Of a stretch of DNA of 33,000 nt, positions 1-8,617 are shown in pieces (the first letter of the stretch is position 1; the number at the start of each line of letters is the position of its first letter). The position numbers and the translations under genes are program-made. A model generated the notes under the pieces. It was not told where the DNA came from. It was given only the letters and a program-made list of their open reading frames with translations, and made no database searches. Origin of the DNA: Gemmataceae bacterium (lineage in GTDB: Bacteria > Planctomycetota > Planctomycetia > Gemmatales > Gemmataceae); NCBI GenBank assembly GCA_019694755.1, contig JAIBBI010000047.1:1-33000 (forward strand), given 5' to 3'.

Positions 1-281
1 CGAAAGACATTCCGATCAAGCAGGGCGAGATCTTCCTGCTTCCGGCCCGCGTTCCGCACAGCCCGCAACGACCGGCCGGCACCGTCGGCCTCGTTGTCGA
101 ATACCCTCGGGCCCAGGACGAGGATCACCACCTCCGCTGGTACTGCAAGCAGTGCAGTGGCCAGGTGCACGACATCCCGTTCCGCCCGGCCGACCTCGGC
201 AAGCAGATCAAGGCCATGCTCGCCAAGGTGGCGGCCGACGAATCGACGCGCACCTGCCCGGCATGCGGTCACGTCAACTGA
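1..281 (+). CDS. nbaC: 3-hydroxyanthranilate 3,4-dioxygenase, 3' part (5' end outside window)
   Basis: The frame is open from base 3 and ends at TGA 279-281; the start lies before the window. The visible 92 residues contain the cupin-end motif FLLPARVPHSPQRP and then a C-terminal rubredoxin-like metal site, WYCKQCSG followed by CPACGHVN (two CxxC pairs), which is typical of bacterial 3-hydroxyanthranilate dioxygenases. The family opens the ring of 3-hydroxyanthranilate with O2 to give 2-amino-3-carboxymuconate semialdehyde (ACMS), using non-heme Fe(II) in the cytosol. The next gene starts 6 bases downstream and encodes the enzyme that acts on this product, which strongly supports the call. 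The upstream catalytic metal ligands cannot be checked here. Confidence 0.9.
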   Translation, partial: KDIPIKQGEIFLLPARVPHSPQRPAGTVGLVVEYPRAQDEDHHLRWYCKQCSGQVHDIPFRPADLGKQIKAMLAKVAADESTRTCPACGHVN

Positions 282-287
282 CCCACC

Positions 288-1301
288 ATGATCGACCTGC
301 ACACGCACATCCTGCCGCCCGACTGGCCGGACCTGAAAAGCCGGTACGGGTACGGCGGCTTTGTGCAGTTGGAGCATCACGGCCCCGGCTGCGCGAAGAT
401 GCATATCGACGGCAAGCCGTTTCGCACCATCGAGAGCAACTGCTGGGACCCCGGGCAACGGCTCCGCGAATGCGACGCGCTCGGCGTCCGCGCGCAGGTG
501 CTGAGCACCGTGCCGGTCATGTTCAGCTACTGGGCCCAGCCGGCCGACGCGCTCGACCTGTCGCGATTGCTCAACGATCACATCGCCGGCGTCGTCCGCG
601 AGCAGCCGACCCGGTTTGCCGGGCTGGGCACGGTGCCGATGCAGGCGCCCGACCTGGCCATCCGCGAGTTGGAGCGGTGCGTCCGTGAACTCGGCCTGGC
701 GGGGATTCAGATCGGCACGCACGTCAACGGGAAGAACCTCGACGACCCGGGCGTGGTCGAAGTCCTCGCGGCGGCCGAGCGACTCGGGGCCTGCGTCTTC
801 GTTCACCCGTGGGACATGCTCGGCAAAGAGCGCATGCCGAAGTACTGGCTGCCCTGGCTCGTCGGCATGCCGACGGAGACGACGCTTGCCATCACATCGC
901 TGTTGTTCGCCGGCGTGTTTGACCGGTTACCGCGATTGCGGATTGGCTTCGCCCATGGCGGCGGGAGCTTTCCCGGCACGCTCGGGCGGATCGAGCACGG
1001 CTACCACGCCCGGCCCGACCTGTGCGGGCAGGATTGTGCAAAGGCACCCCGCGAGTATGTGCGCCAGTTCTACGTCGATAGCCTCGTCCACGAACCGGAC
1101 GCGCTGCGGACGCTTCTGCGCCTGTTCGGGCCGGAACGGATCGCACTGGGCACGGACTACCCGTTCCCGCTCGGCGAGACCCGGCCCGGCGAGTTGATCA
1201 ACAGCATGAGCGACCTCGACGGGCCGACGAGGTCGCAGTTGCTGACCGGCACCGCGCTCGAGTTCCTCGGCCCGGCCGGTGAGCCGATTGGCAGAGCCTG
1301 A
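288..1301 (+). CDS. nbaD: 2-amino-3-carboxymuconate-6-semialdehyde decarboxylase (ACMSD)
   Basis: 337 aa of the amidohydrolase-2 family. The N-terminus [13 protein letters not shown] carries the HxH metal pair. Other metal and catalytic positions are visible in VHPWDM, FAHGGG and [10 protein letters not shown] (the Asp), in the order expected for ACMSD. The family decarboxylates ACMS to 2-aminomuconate semialdehyde, diverting it from spontaneous closure to quinolinate (the NAD precursor) toward complete oxidation. ATG 288 lies 6 bases after the dioxygenase stop, so the two are almost certainly cotranscribed. Length matches the family (about 330-340 aa). A related gamma-resorcylate decarboxylase is the main alternative, but the position between the dioxygenase and kynureninase genes makes ACMSD by far the better call. 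Confidence 0.93.
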   Translation: MIDLHTHILPPDWPDLKSRYGYGGFVQLEHHGPGCAKMHIDGKPFRTIESNCWDPGQRLRECDALGVRAQVLSTVPVMFSYWAQPADALDLSRLLNDHIAGVVREQPTRFAGLGTVPMQAPDLAIRELERCVRELGLAGIQIGTHVNGKNLDDPGVVEVLAAAERLGACVFVHPWDMLGKERMPKYWLPWLVGMPTETTLAITSLLFAGVFDRLPRLRIGFAHGGGSFPGTLGRIEHGYHARPDLCGQDCAKAPREYVRQFYVDSLVHEPDALRTLLRLFGPERIALGTDYPFPLGETRPGELINSMSDLDGPTRSQLLTGTALEFLGPAGEPIGRA

Positions 1302-1320
1302 TATTCGAAGGACGACCGGA

Positions 1321-2544
1321 ATGCGTTTCGACGAAGCCGAGGCCCGGGAACTGGACGCTGCCGACGAACTCGGCCGATTCCGCAACTCGTTTCTGATCCC
1401 GCCGACGATGCCCGTGTACCTGTGCGGGCATTCGCTCGGATTGCAGCCGAAGCGCGTCCGCGACTGCCTGCATTCGGAACTCGACGATTGGGCGACCCTC
1501 GGCGTCGAAGCGCACTTCCGGGGCAAGCACCCCTGGGTCGATTACCACGAGTGGTTTGCCGGCCCCCTGGGGCGACTGGTCGGTGGCGGCACCGATGAAG
1601 TCGTGGCCATGAACAGCCTCACGGTCAACCTGCACCTGATGTTGCAGACCTTCTACCGGCCGACGGCCGAGCGGGCGGGCATCCTGATCGATGAGCCGGC
1701 GTTCCCCTCGGACCGGTTCGCGGCCGAGTCGGCGATCCGCTGCAAGGGGCACGACCCGGACCGCTGGCTGATCGCCACGGAGGACATCGCCGGTGAACTT
1801 GACCGTCGCGGCAACGAGATCGCGACGGTGGTCTTCAACCCGGTGAACTTTCTGACCGGCCGACTCGGCGACGTGACCGAGGTCGTGCGGCTCGCGAAGA
1901 AACACGGCTGCGTCATCGGCTTCGACTGTGCCCATGCCGTGGGGAATGTGCCGCTCTCGCTGCACGACTGGGGCGTCGATTTCGCGGTGTGGTGCAGTTA
2001 CAAGTACCTGAACTCCGGGCCCGGCGCGGTGGGCGGCTGCTTCGTCCACCGCAAACACGGGCGGAATGCGGCACTGCCTCGACTGGCCGGCTGGTGGGGG
2101 CACGATCCGGCCACGCGGTTCCGCATGCAACTCGAGCCGAAGTTCGTGCCGCAACCCGGGGCCGACGGCTGGCAACTCTCCAACCCGCCGATCCTCGCAC
2201 TCGCACCCCTGCGGGCGTCGCTGGAGTTGTTCGACGAGGCGGGCATCGACCGCCTGCGGGCGAAGGCGGTCCGGCTCACGCGCTACCTCGAAGCGATGCT
2301 CGACAAGATGCCGGCCGGGCGGTTGGAGCAACTCACGCCGCGGAACCCCGACCAGCGCGGCACGATGCTGACGATGCGGATCGCCCGCGGCGCGAAGGAA
2401 CTTGTCGAACGCCTGTCCGAGCGCGGCATCGTCGTCGACTTCCGTGAGCCGGACGTAATCCGGGTCGCCCCCGCGCCGCTCTACAACAACCACCAAGACT
2501 GCTGGCAGTTTGCCCGCGTGCTCCAAGAAGAACTCGGCCGATGA
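1321..2544 (+). CDS. kynU: Kynureninase
   Basis: 407 aa, PLP fold type I. I chose ATG 1321 because AAGGA stands about 9 bases before it; a GTG at 1279, overlapping the previous gene, would add 14 residues unlike the family. Seen: YLCGHSLGLQPK near the N-terminus, a substrate/PLP region with NSLTVNLHLM, FDCAHAVGN, and the PLP-lysine motif WCSYKYLNSGPG with Lys about residue 228. The enzyme hydrolyses 3-hydroxykynurenine (or kynurenine) to 3-hydroxyanthranilate (or anthranilate) and alanine in the cytosol. Its stop overlaps the next start (ATGA at 2541-2544), so translation is probably coupled to the monooxygenase gene that supplies its substrate. Confidence 0.95.
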   Translation: MRFDEAEARELDAADELGRFRNSFLIPPTMPVYLCGHSLGLQPKRVRDCLHSELDDWATLGVEAHFRGKHPWVDYHEWFAGPLGRLVGGGTDEVVAMNSLTVNLHLMLQTFYRPTAERAGILIDEPAFPSDRFAAESAIRCKGHDPDRWLIATEDIAGELDRRGNEIATVVFNPVNFLTGRLGDVTEVVRLAKKHGCVIGFDCAHAVGNVPLSLHDWGVDFAVWCSYKYLNSGPGAVGGCFVHRKHGRNAALPRLAGWWGHDPATRFRMQLEPKFVPQPGADGWQLSNPPILALAPLRASLELFDEAGIDRLRAKAVRLTRYLEAMLDKMPAGRLEQLTPRNPDQRGTMLTMRIARGAKELVERLSERGIVVDFREPDVIRVAPAPLYNNHQDCWQFARVLQEELGR

Positions 2545-3866
2545 ACCAGGACCCCGCGGAATTCACGATCGTCGGAAACGGCCTCGCCGGAGCGCTGCTC
2601 GCCTGCGCCCTCGCCAAGGCAGGCCGGCGGGTCGACCTGTACGAGAAGCGCGGTGACCCGCGCCAGGGCGGTCCGCAGGGGGGTCGCTCGATCAACCTCG
2701 CCCTCTCCGTCCGCGGACTGCACGCACTCCGCGATCTCGGCCTGGAAGACGTCGTCGTCCGCTCGGCCGTGCTGATGCGCGGGCGGATGATCCACCCGGT
2801 CGCCGGCCCGCTGGCGTATCAGGCCTACGGCAAGGACGATTCCGAGGCGCTGCTGTCGGTAAGCCGGGGCGGGCTCAACCGCCTTTTGGCCGATGAGGCG
2901 GCGAAACAGCCGGGCGTGCGCGTGATGTTCGATCATCGCTGCACGGACGTGGAACTCAAGGACGGAACGCTGTCGTTCGAGACGCCGGGTGGGCACCGGC
3001 AGGTGACGGCGTCGTGCATCATCGGGGCCGATGGGGCCTACTCGGCCATCCGCGGCGCGATGCAGCGACTCGACCGGTCCGACTATTCGCAGAGTTACCT
3101 GACGCACGGCTACAAGGAACTGACCATTCCCCCGGCCGAGGACGGCGGCTGGCGGATGGAGCGGCACGCGCTGCACATCTGGCCGCGCGGCGATCACATG
3201 ATGATCGCCCTGCCGAACGCCGACGGCAGCTTCACCTGCACGCTGTTCTGGCCGTTCGACGGTCCGCACGGATTCTCGCAACTGACCAGCGAGCGGCAGG
3301 TGATCGAATACTTCACCCGGGTGTTTCCCGACGCGGTGCCGCTGATCCCGGACCTGGCGTCGGCCTATCTCACCAACCCGGTCGGATCACTGGTGACCGT
3401 CCGCTGCCGACCCTGGCACTACGGCGGCCGGGCGGTGCTGGTCGGGGACGCGGCCCACGCTGTCGTGCCGTTCCTCGGGCAGGGGATGAATGCCGCCTTC
3501 GAGGATTGCAGCACGCTGATCGAGTGCTTGGGCCGGCAACCGGACAAGGCGCGGGCGTTTGCCGACTACGAGGCCCGGCGCAAGGAAAACGCCGACGTGC
3601 TGGCCGACCTGTGCATCGAGAACTTCGTGGAGATGCGCGACAAGGTCGGCTCGCCGTGGTTCCTGATGAAGAAAAAGGCGCAGCTTCTGCTCAACAAAGT
3701 GTTCGGCAAGCTGTACCTGCCGCTCTATACCATGATCGAGTTTACGCGCATACCGTATGCCGAGGCCGTAGCTCGGGCCCGCCGGCAGGACCGGGTCGTC
3801 CTTACGGCATTGGCGACAATGGCCGCGTGCGTATTCATCGCCTTTCTCCAGGTAATCCGACGATGA
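2541..3866 (+). CDS. kmo: Kynurenine 3-monooxygenase
   Basis: 441 aa FAD-dependent aromatic hydroxylase. The N-terminal dinucleotide fold VGNGLAGALLA (about residues 11-21) is followed by YEKRGDPR and GGRSINLALSVRG, a segment characteristic of KMO. The second FAD motif GDAAHAVVPFLGQGMNAAFED begins near residue 302. The C-terminus (about residues 416-438) is a hydrophobic stretch, ALATMAACVFIAFLQV, that could anchor the protein to the membrane as in eukaryotic KMO. It hydroxylates kynurenine to 3-hydroxykynurenine with NADPH and O2. Both ends overlap neighbours by 4 bases (ATGA at 2541 and at 3863), which suggests tight translational coupling in the operon. Confidence 0.95.
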   Translation: MNQDPAEFTIVGNGLAGALLACALAKAGRRVDLYEKRGDPRQGGPQGGRSINLALSVRGLHALRDLGLEDVVVRSAVLMRGRMIHPVAGPLAYQAYGKDDSEALLSVSRGGLNRLLADEAAKQPGVRVMFDHRCTDVELKDGTLSFETPGGHRQVTASCIIGADGAYSAIRGAMQRLDRSDYSQSYLTHGYKELTIPPAEDGGWRMERHALHIWPRGDHMMIALPNADGSFTCTLFWPFDGPHGFSQLTSERQVIEYFTRVFPDAVPLIPDLASAYLTNPVGSLVTVRCRPWHYGGRAVLVGDAAHAVVPFLGQGMNAAFEDCSTLIECLGRQPDKARAFADYEARRKENADVLADLCIENFVEMRDKVGSPWFLMKKKAQLLLNKVFGKLYLPLYTMIEFTRIPYAEAVARARRQDRVVLTALATMAACVFIAFLQVIRR

Positions 3867-4642
3867 GCGAGCTGACATACTCGGCCTATCTCCACATCGA
3901 TAAACTGCTCGACATCCAGCAGTCCCGTTCGAGCCCCGAGGAACACGACGAACTGCTGTTCATTGTCGTTCACCAGGCCTATGAGCTCTGGTTCAAGCTC
4001 GTACTGCACGAACTGGAGAAAGTCCGCGACGACTTCTTCCGCGGCAAGCTCTGGCCGGCCGTCGCCACGTGGAAGCGACTGCGGACGATCATGAAGACGC
4101 TCGTCGGCCAGACCGACATCGTCGAGACGCTGACGCCGATGAGCTTCTCGAGTTTTCGCGACCGGCTCGACACGGCCAGCGGCTTCCAGTCCCGGCAGTT
4201 CCGGGAGTTCGAGTATCTGCTCGGCTACAAGCGCCCGGACATGACGAAGTACCAGTCCGGCCACGACGCGGAGATCTTGCAGAAGCGATTGAAGGAGCCC
4301 TCGATCGTCGATGCGTTCTATTCGTTCCTCGAGCAGCACGGCATCGCGATCCCGGCCGAGCTGCGCAGCAAACCGATCGAGGCTCCGACCATTGCCAGCC
4401 CGGTGCTCCAGGAATCCCTGCTCAAGCTTTACCGCGGCCGCAACGACATGGAAATCCTGTTCGAGCTGATGACGGATTTCGACGAAGGTATTCAGGAGTG
4501 GCGGTACCGCCACATCAAGATCGTCGAGCGGACCATCGGCAGCAAGCAGGGAACGGGTGGCTCCCTGGGCGTCGAGTTCCTCAAGAAGTCGCTTTGGCTG
4601 TCGATCTTCCCGGACCTCTGGGCCATCCGGCACAAACTGTAG
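3863..4642 (+). CDS. kynA: Tryptophan 2,3-dioxygenase
   Basis: 259 aa. The reading frame is open far upstream inside kmo, but ATG 3863 is the start because it gives the family N-terminus (LTYSAYLHIDKLLDIQ) and overlaps the kmo stop as ATGA. Visible family segments are HDELLFIVVHQAYELWFKLVLHE (substrate and heme pocket), SSFRDRLDTASGFQS, and WRYRHIKIVERTIGSKQGTG, which holds the proximal heme His and the conserved GTGGS loop. The enzyme cleaves the indole ring of L-tryptophan with O2 to N-formylkynurenine, the committed step of the pathway. It is expected to be a cytosolic homotetramer. The formamidase gene starts 6 bases after its stop. Confidence 0.96.
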   Translation: MSELTYSAYLHIDKLLDIQQSRSSPEEHDELLFIVVHQAYELWFKLVLHELEKVRDDFFRGKLWPAVATWKRLRTIMKTLVGQTDIVETLTPMSFSSFRDRLDTASGFQSRQFREFEYLLGYKRPDMTKYQSGHDAEILQKRLKEPSIVDAFYSFLEQHGIAIPAELRSKPIEAPTIASPVLQESLLKLYRGRNDMEILFELMTDFDEGIQEWRYRHIKIVERTIGSKQGTGGSLGVEFLKKSLWLSIFPDLWAIRHKL

Positions 4643-4648
4643 GCCGCC

Positions 4649-5263
4649 ATGATCTACGACATTACACCGGTGGTCAGCCCCCGGCTCGGCGTCTGGCCGG
4701 GCGACACGCCGGCGAGCCGCGAAGTGCTGTGCGACATGGCCCGCGGTGATAACATCACGCTCTCCACGCTGCGGGCGACGGTTCATCTCGGGGCCCATGC
4801 CGACGCCCCGAGCCACTACGACCGCGACGGCGCGACCATCGAGGCCCGCGACCTCGACCTGTATCTGGGTCCGTGCCAGGTGATTCCCGTCACAGTCGGT
4901 CGGGCGGAGCGGATTCGACCCGGGATGGTGCCGGGCCCGATCCTCGCGCCGCGGGTGCTGTTCCGCACGTCGACGTTTTCCGACCCGGAGAGCTTCAACA
5001 CCGATTTTGCCGCGCTGAGCCCGGAGTTGATTGACATGCTGGCGGGGCAGGGCGTGCGTCTCGTCGGGCTCGATACGCCGAGCGTGGACCTGTTCGACTC
5101 GAAGGACCTACCGAGCCACGCGGCCTGCCGGCGAAACGATCTGGCGATTCTGGAGGGCGTCGTGCTGCGCGACGTGCCGGCCGGGGTCTACGAGTTGATC
5201 GCGCTGCCGCTCAAGCTGGAAGGGTTCGACGCATCGCCGGTCCGAGCCGTCCTGCGGGGCTGA
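4649..5263 (+). CDS. kynB: Kynurenine formamidase (cyclase family)
   Basis: 204 aa of the bacterial KynB/putative cyclase family. It shows MIYDITPVVSPRLGVWPGD at the N-terminus and the zinc motif HLGAHADAPSHYD (HxGxHxDxPxH; Ala replaces the usual Thr). A second signature is GVRLVGLDTPSVD, and the C-terminal YELIALPLKLEGFDASPVRA is also typical. It hydrolyses N-formylkynurenine to kynurenine and formate. As the last + strand gene of the cluster it completes the conversion of tryptophan to kynurenine. Its stop (5261-5263) is only one base from the stop of the convergent RidA-like gene. Confidence 0.94.
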   Translation: MIYDITPVVSPRLGVWPGDTPASREVLCDMARGDNITLSTLRATVHLGAHADAPSHYDRDGATIEARDLDLYLGPCQVIPVTVGRAERIRPGMVPGPILAPRVLFRTSTFSDPESFNTDFAALSPELIDMLAGQGVRLVGLDTPSVDLFDSKDLPSHAACRRNDLAILEGVVLRDVPAGVYELIALPLKLEGFDASPVRAVLRG

Positions 5264-5264
5264 A

Positions 5265-5675
5265 TCAGTCGATGGTGGCGATCACTTTTAGTTCGATGGC
5301 GATGGGCGTGGGCAGGCAGTTGATTTCGAGCGTCGTCCGGCAGGGGCGATTGTCTTTGAAATACTCCGCGTAGAGCTTGTTGTAGGTCTCGAAGTCGCGG
5401 GCCATGTTGGTCAGGAACACGGTCACATCGACGATGCGGTCCCAACTGGAACCCGCATCTTCCAGCACGACGCGAATGTTGTGGAACACGCTGTGGCACT
5501 GGGCGGCGAAGTCGACCCCGACCAGTGAGCCGTCCGGGCCGTAGACGTTGCCCGGTATGGCATTGGTGCCCGCTTCCCGGGGCCCGATGCCGGACAGGAA
5601 CAGCAGGTTGCCCACCCGGCGGGCGTGGGGATACAGGCCGACCGGCTTGGGGGCCCGACTTGAGGAGATTTCCAT
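5265..5675 (-). CDS. RidA-family protein, probable 2-aminomuconate deaminase
   Basis: 136 aa of the RidA/YjgF family. Seen: a FLSGIGPRE segment, FHNIRVVLEDAGSSWDRIVDVTVFLTNM, and CRTTLEINCLP, which contains the conserved Arg that binds the substrate carboxylate. General RidA proteins deaminate reactive enamines/imines. A family branch (AmnD type) hydrolyses 2-aminomuconate to 4-oxalocrotonate, the step two reactions below ACMSD. The placement directly after the kynurenine operon argues for that role, but this is inference from context. It is convergent with kynB, so it needs its own promoter, in the 106-bp gap shared with the divergent TPP-enzyme gene. I see no strong ribosome-binding site before ATG 5675. 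Confidence 0.8.
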   Translation of the reverse strand: MEISSSRAPKPVGLYPHARRVGNLLFLSGIGPREAGTNAIPGNVYGPDGSLVGVDFAAQCHSVFHNIRVVLEDAGSSWDRIVDVTVFLTNMARDFETYNKLYAEYFKDNRPCRTTLEINCLPTPIAIELKVIATID

Positions 5676-5781
5676 GAAGTTCAGATTACACCCGGCGGGG
5701 CCGATCGGCCGGGCTTCCGGTTAAGCTCGCCCGCCCTCACATCCGATAAAGCCGGTAGTTTGCGCAACCCGGGAGACGCAC

Positions 5782-7626
5782 ATGCAACTGACACGGCGCG
5801 AGGCAATGCAGGCGACGGCAGCCGTCACTACCGCGGTCGCGGTAGCGCCACCGGCAACCGCAGGACCCCTGCTGCGCCGGACCAGTGCGGCCGGCCACAT
5901 CACCGGCCACCTGACCGGTGCGCATGCCGTCGTGGCCGCGCTGAAGCAGCAGGGCGTCGGCTGCGTGTTCGGTATCCCGGGCGCACAGGGCAACGAACTC
6001 TGGGACGCGTTCAAGACGGCCGGGTTGCACTATCTGCTCGTTACCCACGAGTTCTCGGCCGCCGCAATGGCCGACGGGTACGCGCGCAGCACGGGTTGCC
6101 CCGGCGTCATCGCCGTCGTGCCCGGCCCGGGCCTGACCAATTCACTGACGGGCCTCGGCGAAGCGCTGCTCGACTCGATCCCGGTGGTGGCGCTCGTCGG
6201 CGACGTGGGTAACGGCAAAAAGAACTTCCCGTTTCAGGTGCATTGCCTCGACCAGGCCGCTCTCCTTCGGCCCGTCACCAAAAACGTGCTGTGCGTCGAT
6301 CGGGTCGATCAGATCCCGTGCGTGATCCAGCAGGCGTTCGCAGAGGCGCAGAGCGGTGAGCCGGGCCCGGTGGGCGTCGTGATCCCGTACAACCTGCTGA
6401 TTGACGCGGCCCACTTTCACGTCGGCCCGCCCGACGCGCCGACCGTGGCGTGGGACGAGGCGGCCGTGCAGCGTGCACTGGGCGTTCTGGCCATGAAGGG
6501 CCGGGTCGGCATCTATGCCGGGCAGGGCTGCATGAACGCGTCGACCCAGTTGCAGGCCGTCGCCGAAATGCTCCAGGCGCCCGTGGCGACCAGCATCTCG
6601 GGCAAGGGGGCGATGCCCGAAACACATCCGCTCTCCGTCGGCTGGGGCTACGGGCCGCAGGGCACCGAGACCGCCGAGGTGATGTTCGGCGAGATCGACC
6701 TGCTGCTCGCCGTCGGTGTGAAGTTCAGCGAGGTGGCGACCGCCTACTACTCGAACCCGAAGCCGAAACGGGTGATTCACGTCGACGCCAACCCGGCCAA
6801 TCTGGGCCGGGTGCTGACCACCGACGTGTGTGTCACGGCAGATGCCGGGCTGTTCTTCGATCGTGTCCTCGGCTGCGAGGCCGTGCGCCGCCCGGCCGAC
6901 GGGAAGCTGGCCGGCCGCATTGCCAAGCTGCGGTGTCGGGACCGCGAGGTCAAGTTCTACGCCAAGTGCGGCGTCGACCCGCTCGCGCTGATACTCGCAC
7001 TGCGGCGCAACCTATGCGACACGGCCCAACTTTTTGTCGACGTCTGCCTGGCCGAGCACCTGGCGGCCGAGCATTACACCGCGCCCGCGCCGCGGACGTA
7101 CTTCTGCCCGACCGACAACCAGGCAATGGGCTGGTCGATCCCCGCGGCACTCGGGGCCCAGGCGGCTCAACCGGGCCGGTGCGTGGTCACGTTGACCGGC
7201 GACGGCTGCTTCCTGATGAGCGCGATCGAGACGAGCACGGCCGCGCGGGCCGGGCTGCCGGTGAAGTTCTTCATACTCGACAACCAGTCGTACCGTTACA
7301 TGCAGGAGTTGCAGAAGCCCGCGTACCACCAGACGACGGCGACCATCCTCGCCCGGCTCGATTATGCCGCGCTGGCTCAGGGCTTTGGTCTGGCGTACCA
7401 GGAAATCAATGCCGGCTGCGGGCTCGACGAGTCGATCCAGGCCGCCCTGAATCACCCCGGTCCGGTGCTCGTGCGCGTGGTGACGGATTACGGCGACCGG
7501 AAGATCCGGTGGATCGAGGCCGTGCGCAAGAAGTACACGAAAGAACTGTCGATGGCCCAGAAGTCGCGGTTCGCGGCGAGGCTCGGCGGCCGGGCGCTGG
7601 ACTTCAAGCCCGACATCAACGACTAG
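5782..7626 (+). CDS. TPP-dependent enzyme (acetolactate synthase-like) with Tat-like leader
   Basis: 614 aa. ATG 5782 follows GGGAG by about 7 bases. The N-terminus MQLTRREAMQATAAVTTAVAVA resembles a twin-arginine leader (TRRE plus a hydrophobic Ala/Val run, then PPATAG). From about residue 45 the protein is a standard thiamine pyrophosphate enzyme. IPGAQGNELWDAF and HEFSAAAMADGYAR hold the catalytic Glu (about residue 90); a central TPP_M-type domain follows; the C-terminal TPP/Mg motif is GDGCFLMSAIETS to LDNQSY (GDG at about 473-475). The family joins or decarboxylates 2-oxo acids; the exact substrate cannot be read from sequence. The last 11 bases overlap the convergent ADP-ribosylglycohydrolase gene. 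A conventional cytosolic enzyme with a vestigial leader remains possible. Confidence 0.85.
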   Translation: MQLTRREAMQATAAVTTAVAVAPPATAGPLLRRTSAAGHITGHLTGAHAVVAALKQQGVGCVFGIPGAQGNELWDAFKTAGLHYLLVTHEFSAAAMADGYARSTGCPGVIAVVPGPGLTNSLTGLGEALLDSIPVVALVGDVGNGKKNFPFQVHCLDQAALLRPVTKNVLCVDRVDQIPCVIQQAFAEAQSGEPGPVGVVIPYNLLIDAAHFHVGPPDAPTVAWDEAAVQRALGVLAMKGRVGIYAGQGCMNASTQLQAVAEMLQAPVATSISGKGAMPETHPLSVGWGYGPQGTETAEVMFGEIDLLLAVGVKFSEVATAYYSNPKPKRVIHVDANPANLGRVLTTDVCVTADAGLFFDRVLGCEAVRRPADGKLAGRIAKLRCRDREVKFYAKCGVDPLALILALRRNLCDTAQLFVDVCLAEHLAAEHYTAPAPRTYFCPTDNQAMGWSIPAALGAQAAQPGRCVVTLTGDGCFLMSAIETSTAARAGLPVKFFILDNQSYRYMQELQKPAYHQTTATILARLDYAALAQGFGLAYQEINAGCGLDESIQAALNHPGPVLVRVVTDYGDRKIRWIEAVRKKYTKELSMAQKSRFAARLGGRALDFKPDIND

Positions 7627-8524
7627 TCTTGGGTGTCATCAACTCGTTGGCCAGGGCTTCAATCTCTTCGCGCAGCACGAGGTTGCTGAGCCAGCTTTTC
7701 GGAATGCCGGCCTCGCCCCAGAACGCACCGGCGAGTTGGCCGCAGACCGCGCCGGTCGTGTCGGCATCGTCACCGAGGTTGACGGCGAGCAGGACGGCGT
7801 CCTTGTAATTGTCCGACTTCCAGAAGCACCACGCGGCCGCCTCGAGGCAGTCGATGACGTATCCTGTTCCGCGAATGGCGTCGCGATCTTTGGTCCGGTA
7901 CTCGCCGCGGACGATGGCCCGCACGTTGTCGCACTGGAATCCGGCCGTGTCGTGGCCGAACAGCACGGCGTCCTTGTCCTGCCCGGCCATGGCGGCCCAG
8001 AGCATGCGGGCCAAGAGCCGGCTGCTCTCGATGCACTCGGCCGCACCATGGGTCGTCCGCGAGCTTTCGCCTGCCCAGAACTCGGCGTTTTCGCAATCCG
8101 CATGAAAGTAGATGGGCACCGGTGCAAGCCGCATAATGCAGCCATTGCCCGCCGACCGTCCATCGGTTGGCCCGCTGAATGGGTCGCCGGTCTGGCGGAA
8201 CTGCGTCAGGGCGGTCCGGGTCGTGCCACCGATGTCGAAACACCGGCCGATGCTGCTCAGGTAGCCGGTTTCGTACCAGCGGCAGTACCGCTGCATCTGG
8301 TCGACCGGATTGAATCCGGAGCAGGAGATCAAACTGTCGGCGAGACAGAGCGCCATCGATGTGTCATCGGTCCAAGCTCCGGCCGGGAGGTGGAACGGTC
8401 CGCCGCCTGTCATGTCGGTGACGGGCGTGAATGAACCGCGTGGCTGAAACTCGACGGTGGTGCCGACGGCATCGCCGACGGCGAGGCCGAGCAGGCAACC
8501 GCGGGCTCGTGGGAGAGTCATCAT
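7616..8524 (-). CDS. ADP-ribosylglycohydrolase family protein
   Basis: 302 aa from ATG 8524 (a second ATG follows at 8521; a TTG at 8560 would add 12 residues). The family pattern is clear. GCLLGLAVGDAVGTTVEF is at the N-terminus, AWTDDTSMALCLADSL carries the first pair of metal-binding Asp residues, and NLGDDADTTGAVCGQLAGAFWG near the C-terminus carries the second. Such enzymes remove ADP-ribose from proteins or small molecules (DraG/ARH type) with a binuclear Mg/Mn centre. The target here is unknown; no nitrogenase or ADP-ribosyltransferase gene is nearby. It is divergent from the WD40 gene, with 93 bases between the starts, so the two may share a regulatory region. Confidence 0.88.
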   Translation of the reverse strand: MMTLPRARGCLLGLAVGDAVGTTVEFQPRGSFTPVTDMTGGGPFHLPAGAWTDDTSMALCLADSLISCSGFNPVDQMQRYCRWYETGYLSSIGRCFDIGGTTRTALTQFRQTGDPFSGPTDGRSAGNGCIMRLAPVPIYFHADCENAEFWAGESSRTTHGAAECIESSRLLARMLWAAMAGQDKDAVLFGHDTAGFQCDNVRAIVRGEYRTKDRDAIRGTGYVIDCLEAAAWCFWKSDNYKDAVLLAVNLGDDADTTGAVCGQLAGAFWGEAGIPKSWLSNLVLREEIEALANELMTPKTSR

Positions 8525-8582
8525 GGAGGCTACGGTACCGTCCCCGTCCGGCGATTGCAAGGACGGCAGCCGGCGGGGGGAT

Positions 8583-8591
8583 TGCTATACT
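8583..8591 (+). promoter_or_regulatory. Possible extended -10 promoter of the WD40 gene
   Basis: TGCTATACT matches the extended -10 form TGnTATAAT with one mismatch. It lies 26 bases before ATG 8618, so a transcript would have a leader of about 20 bases containing the GGGGGAG ribosome-binding site at about 8602-8608. TTGCAA at 8555-8560 is too far upstream (25 bases) for a normal -35. Pattern match only. Confidence 0.35.
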
Positions 8592-8617
8592 CACACAGTT
8601 CGGGGGAGAAACCGCGC

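Noticed and set aside
1279-1320. GTG start for kynureninase at 1279
   Set aside because: ATG 1321 has a better ribosome-binding site and gives the normal family length.
3014-3862. N-terminal extension of tryptophan dioxygenase by 283 residues
   Set aside because: It overlaps kmo completely and has no family similarity; ATG 3863 gives the expected N-terminus.
2481-4816. Long antisense frames opposite the kynurenine genes
   Set aside because: They are typical high-GC shadows of genes with clear catalytic motifs on the + strand.
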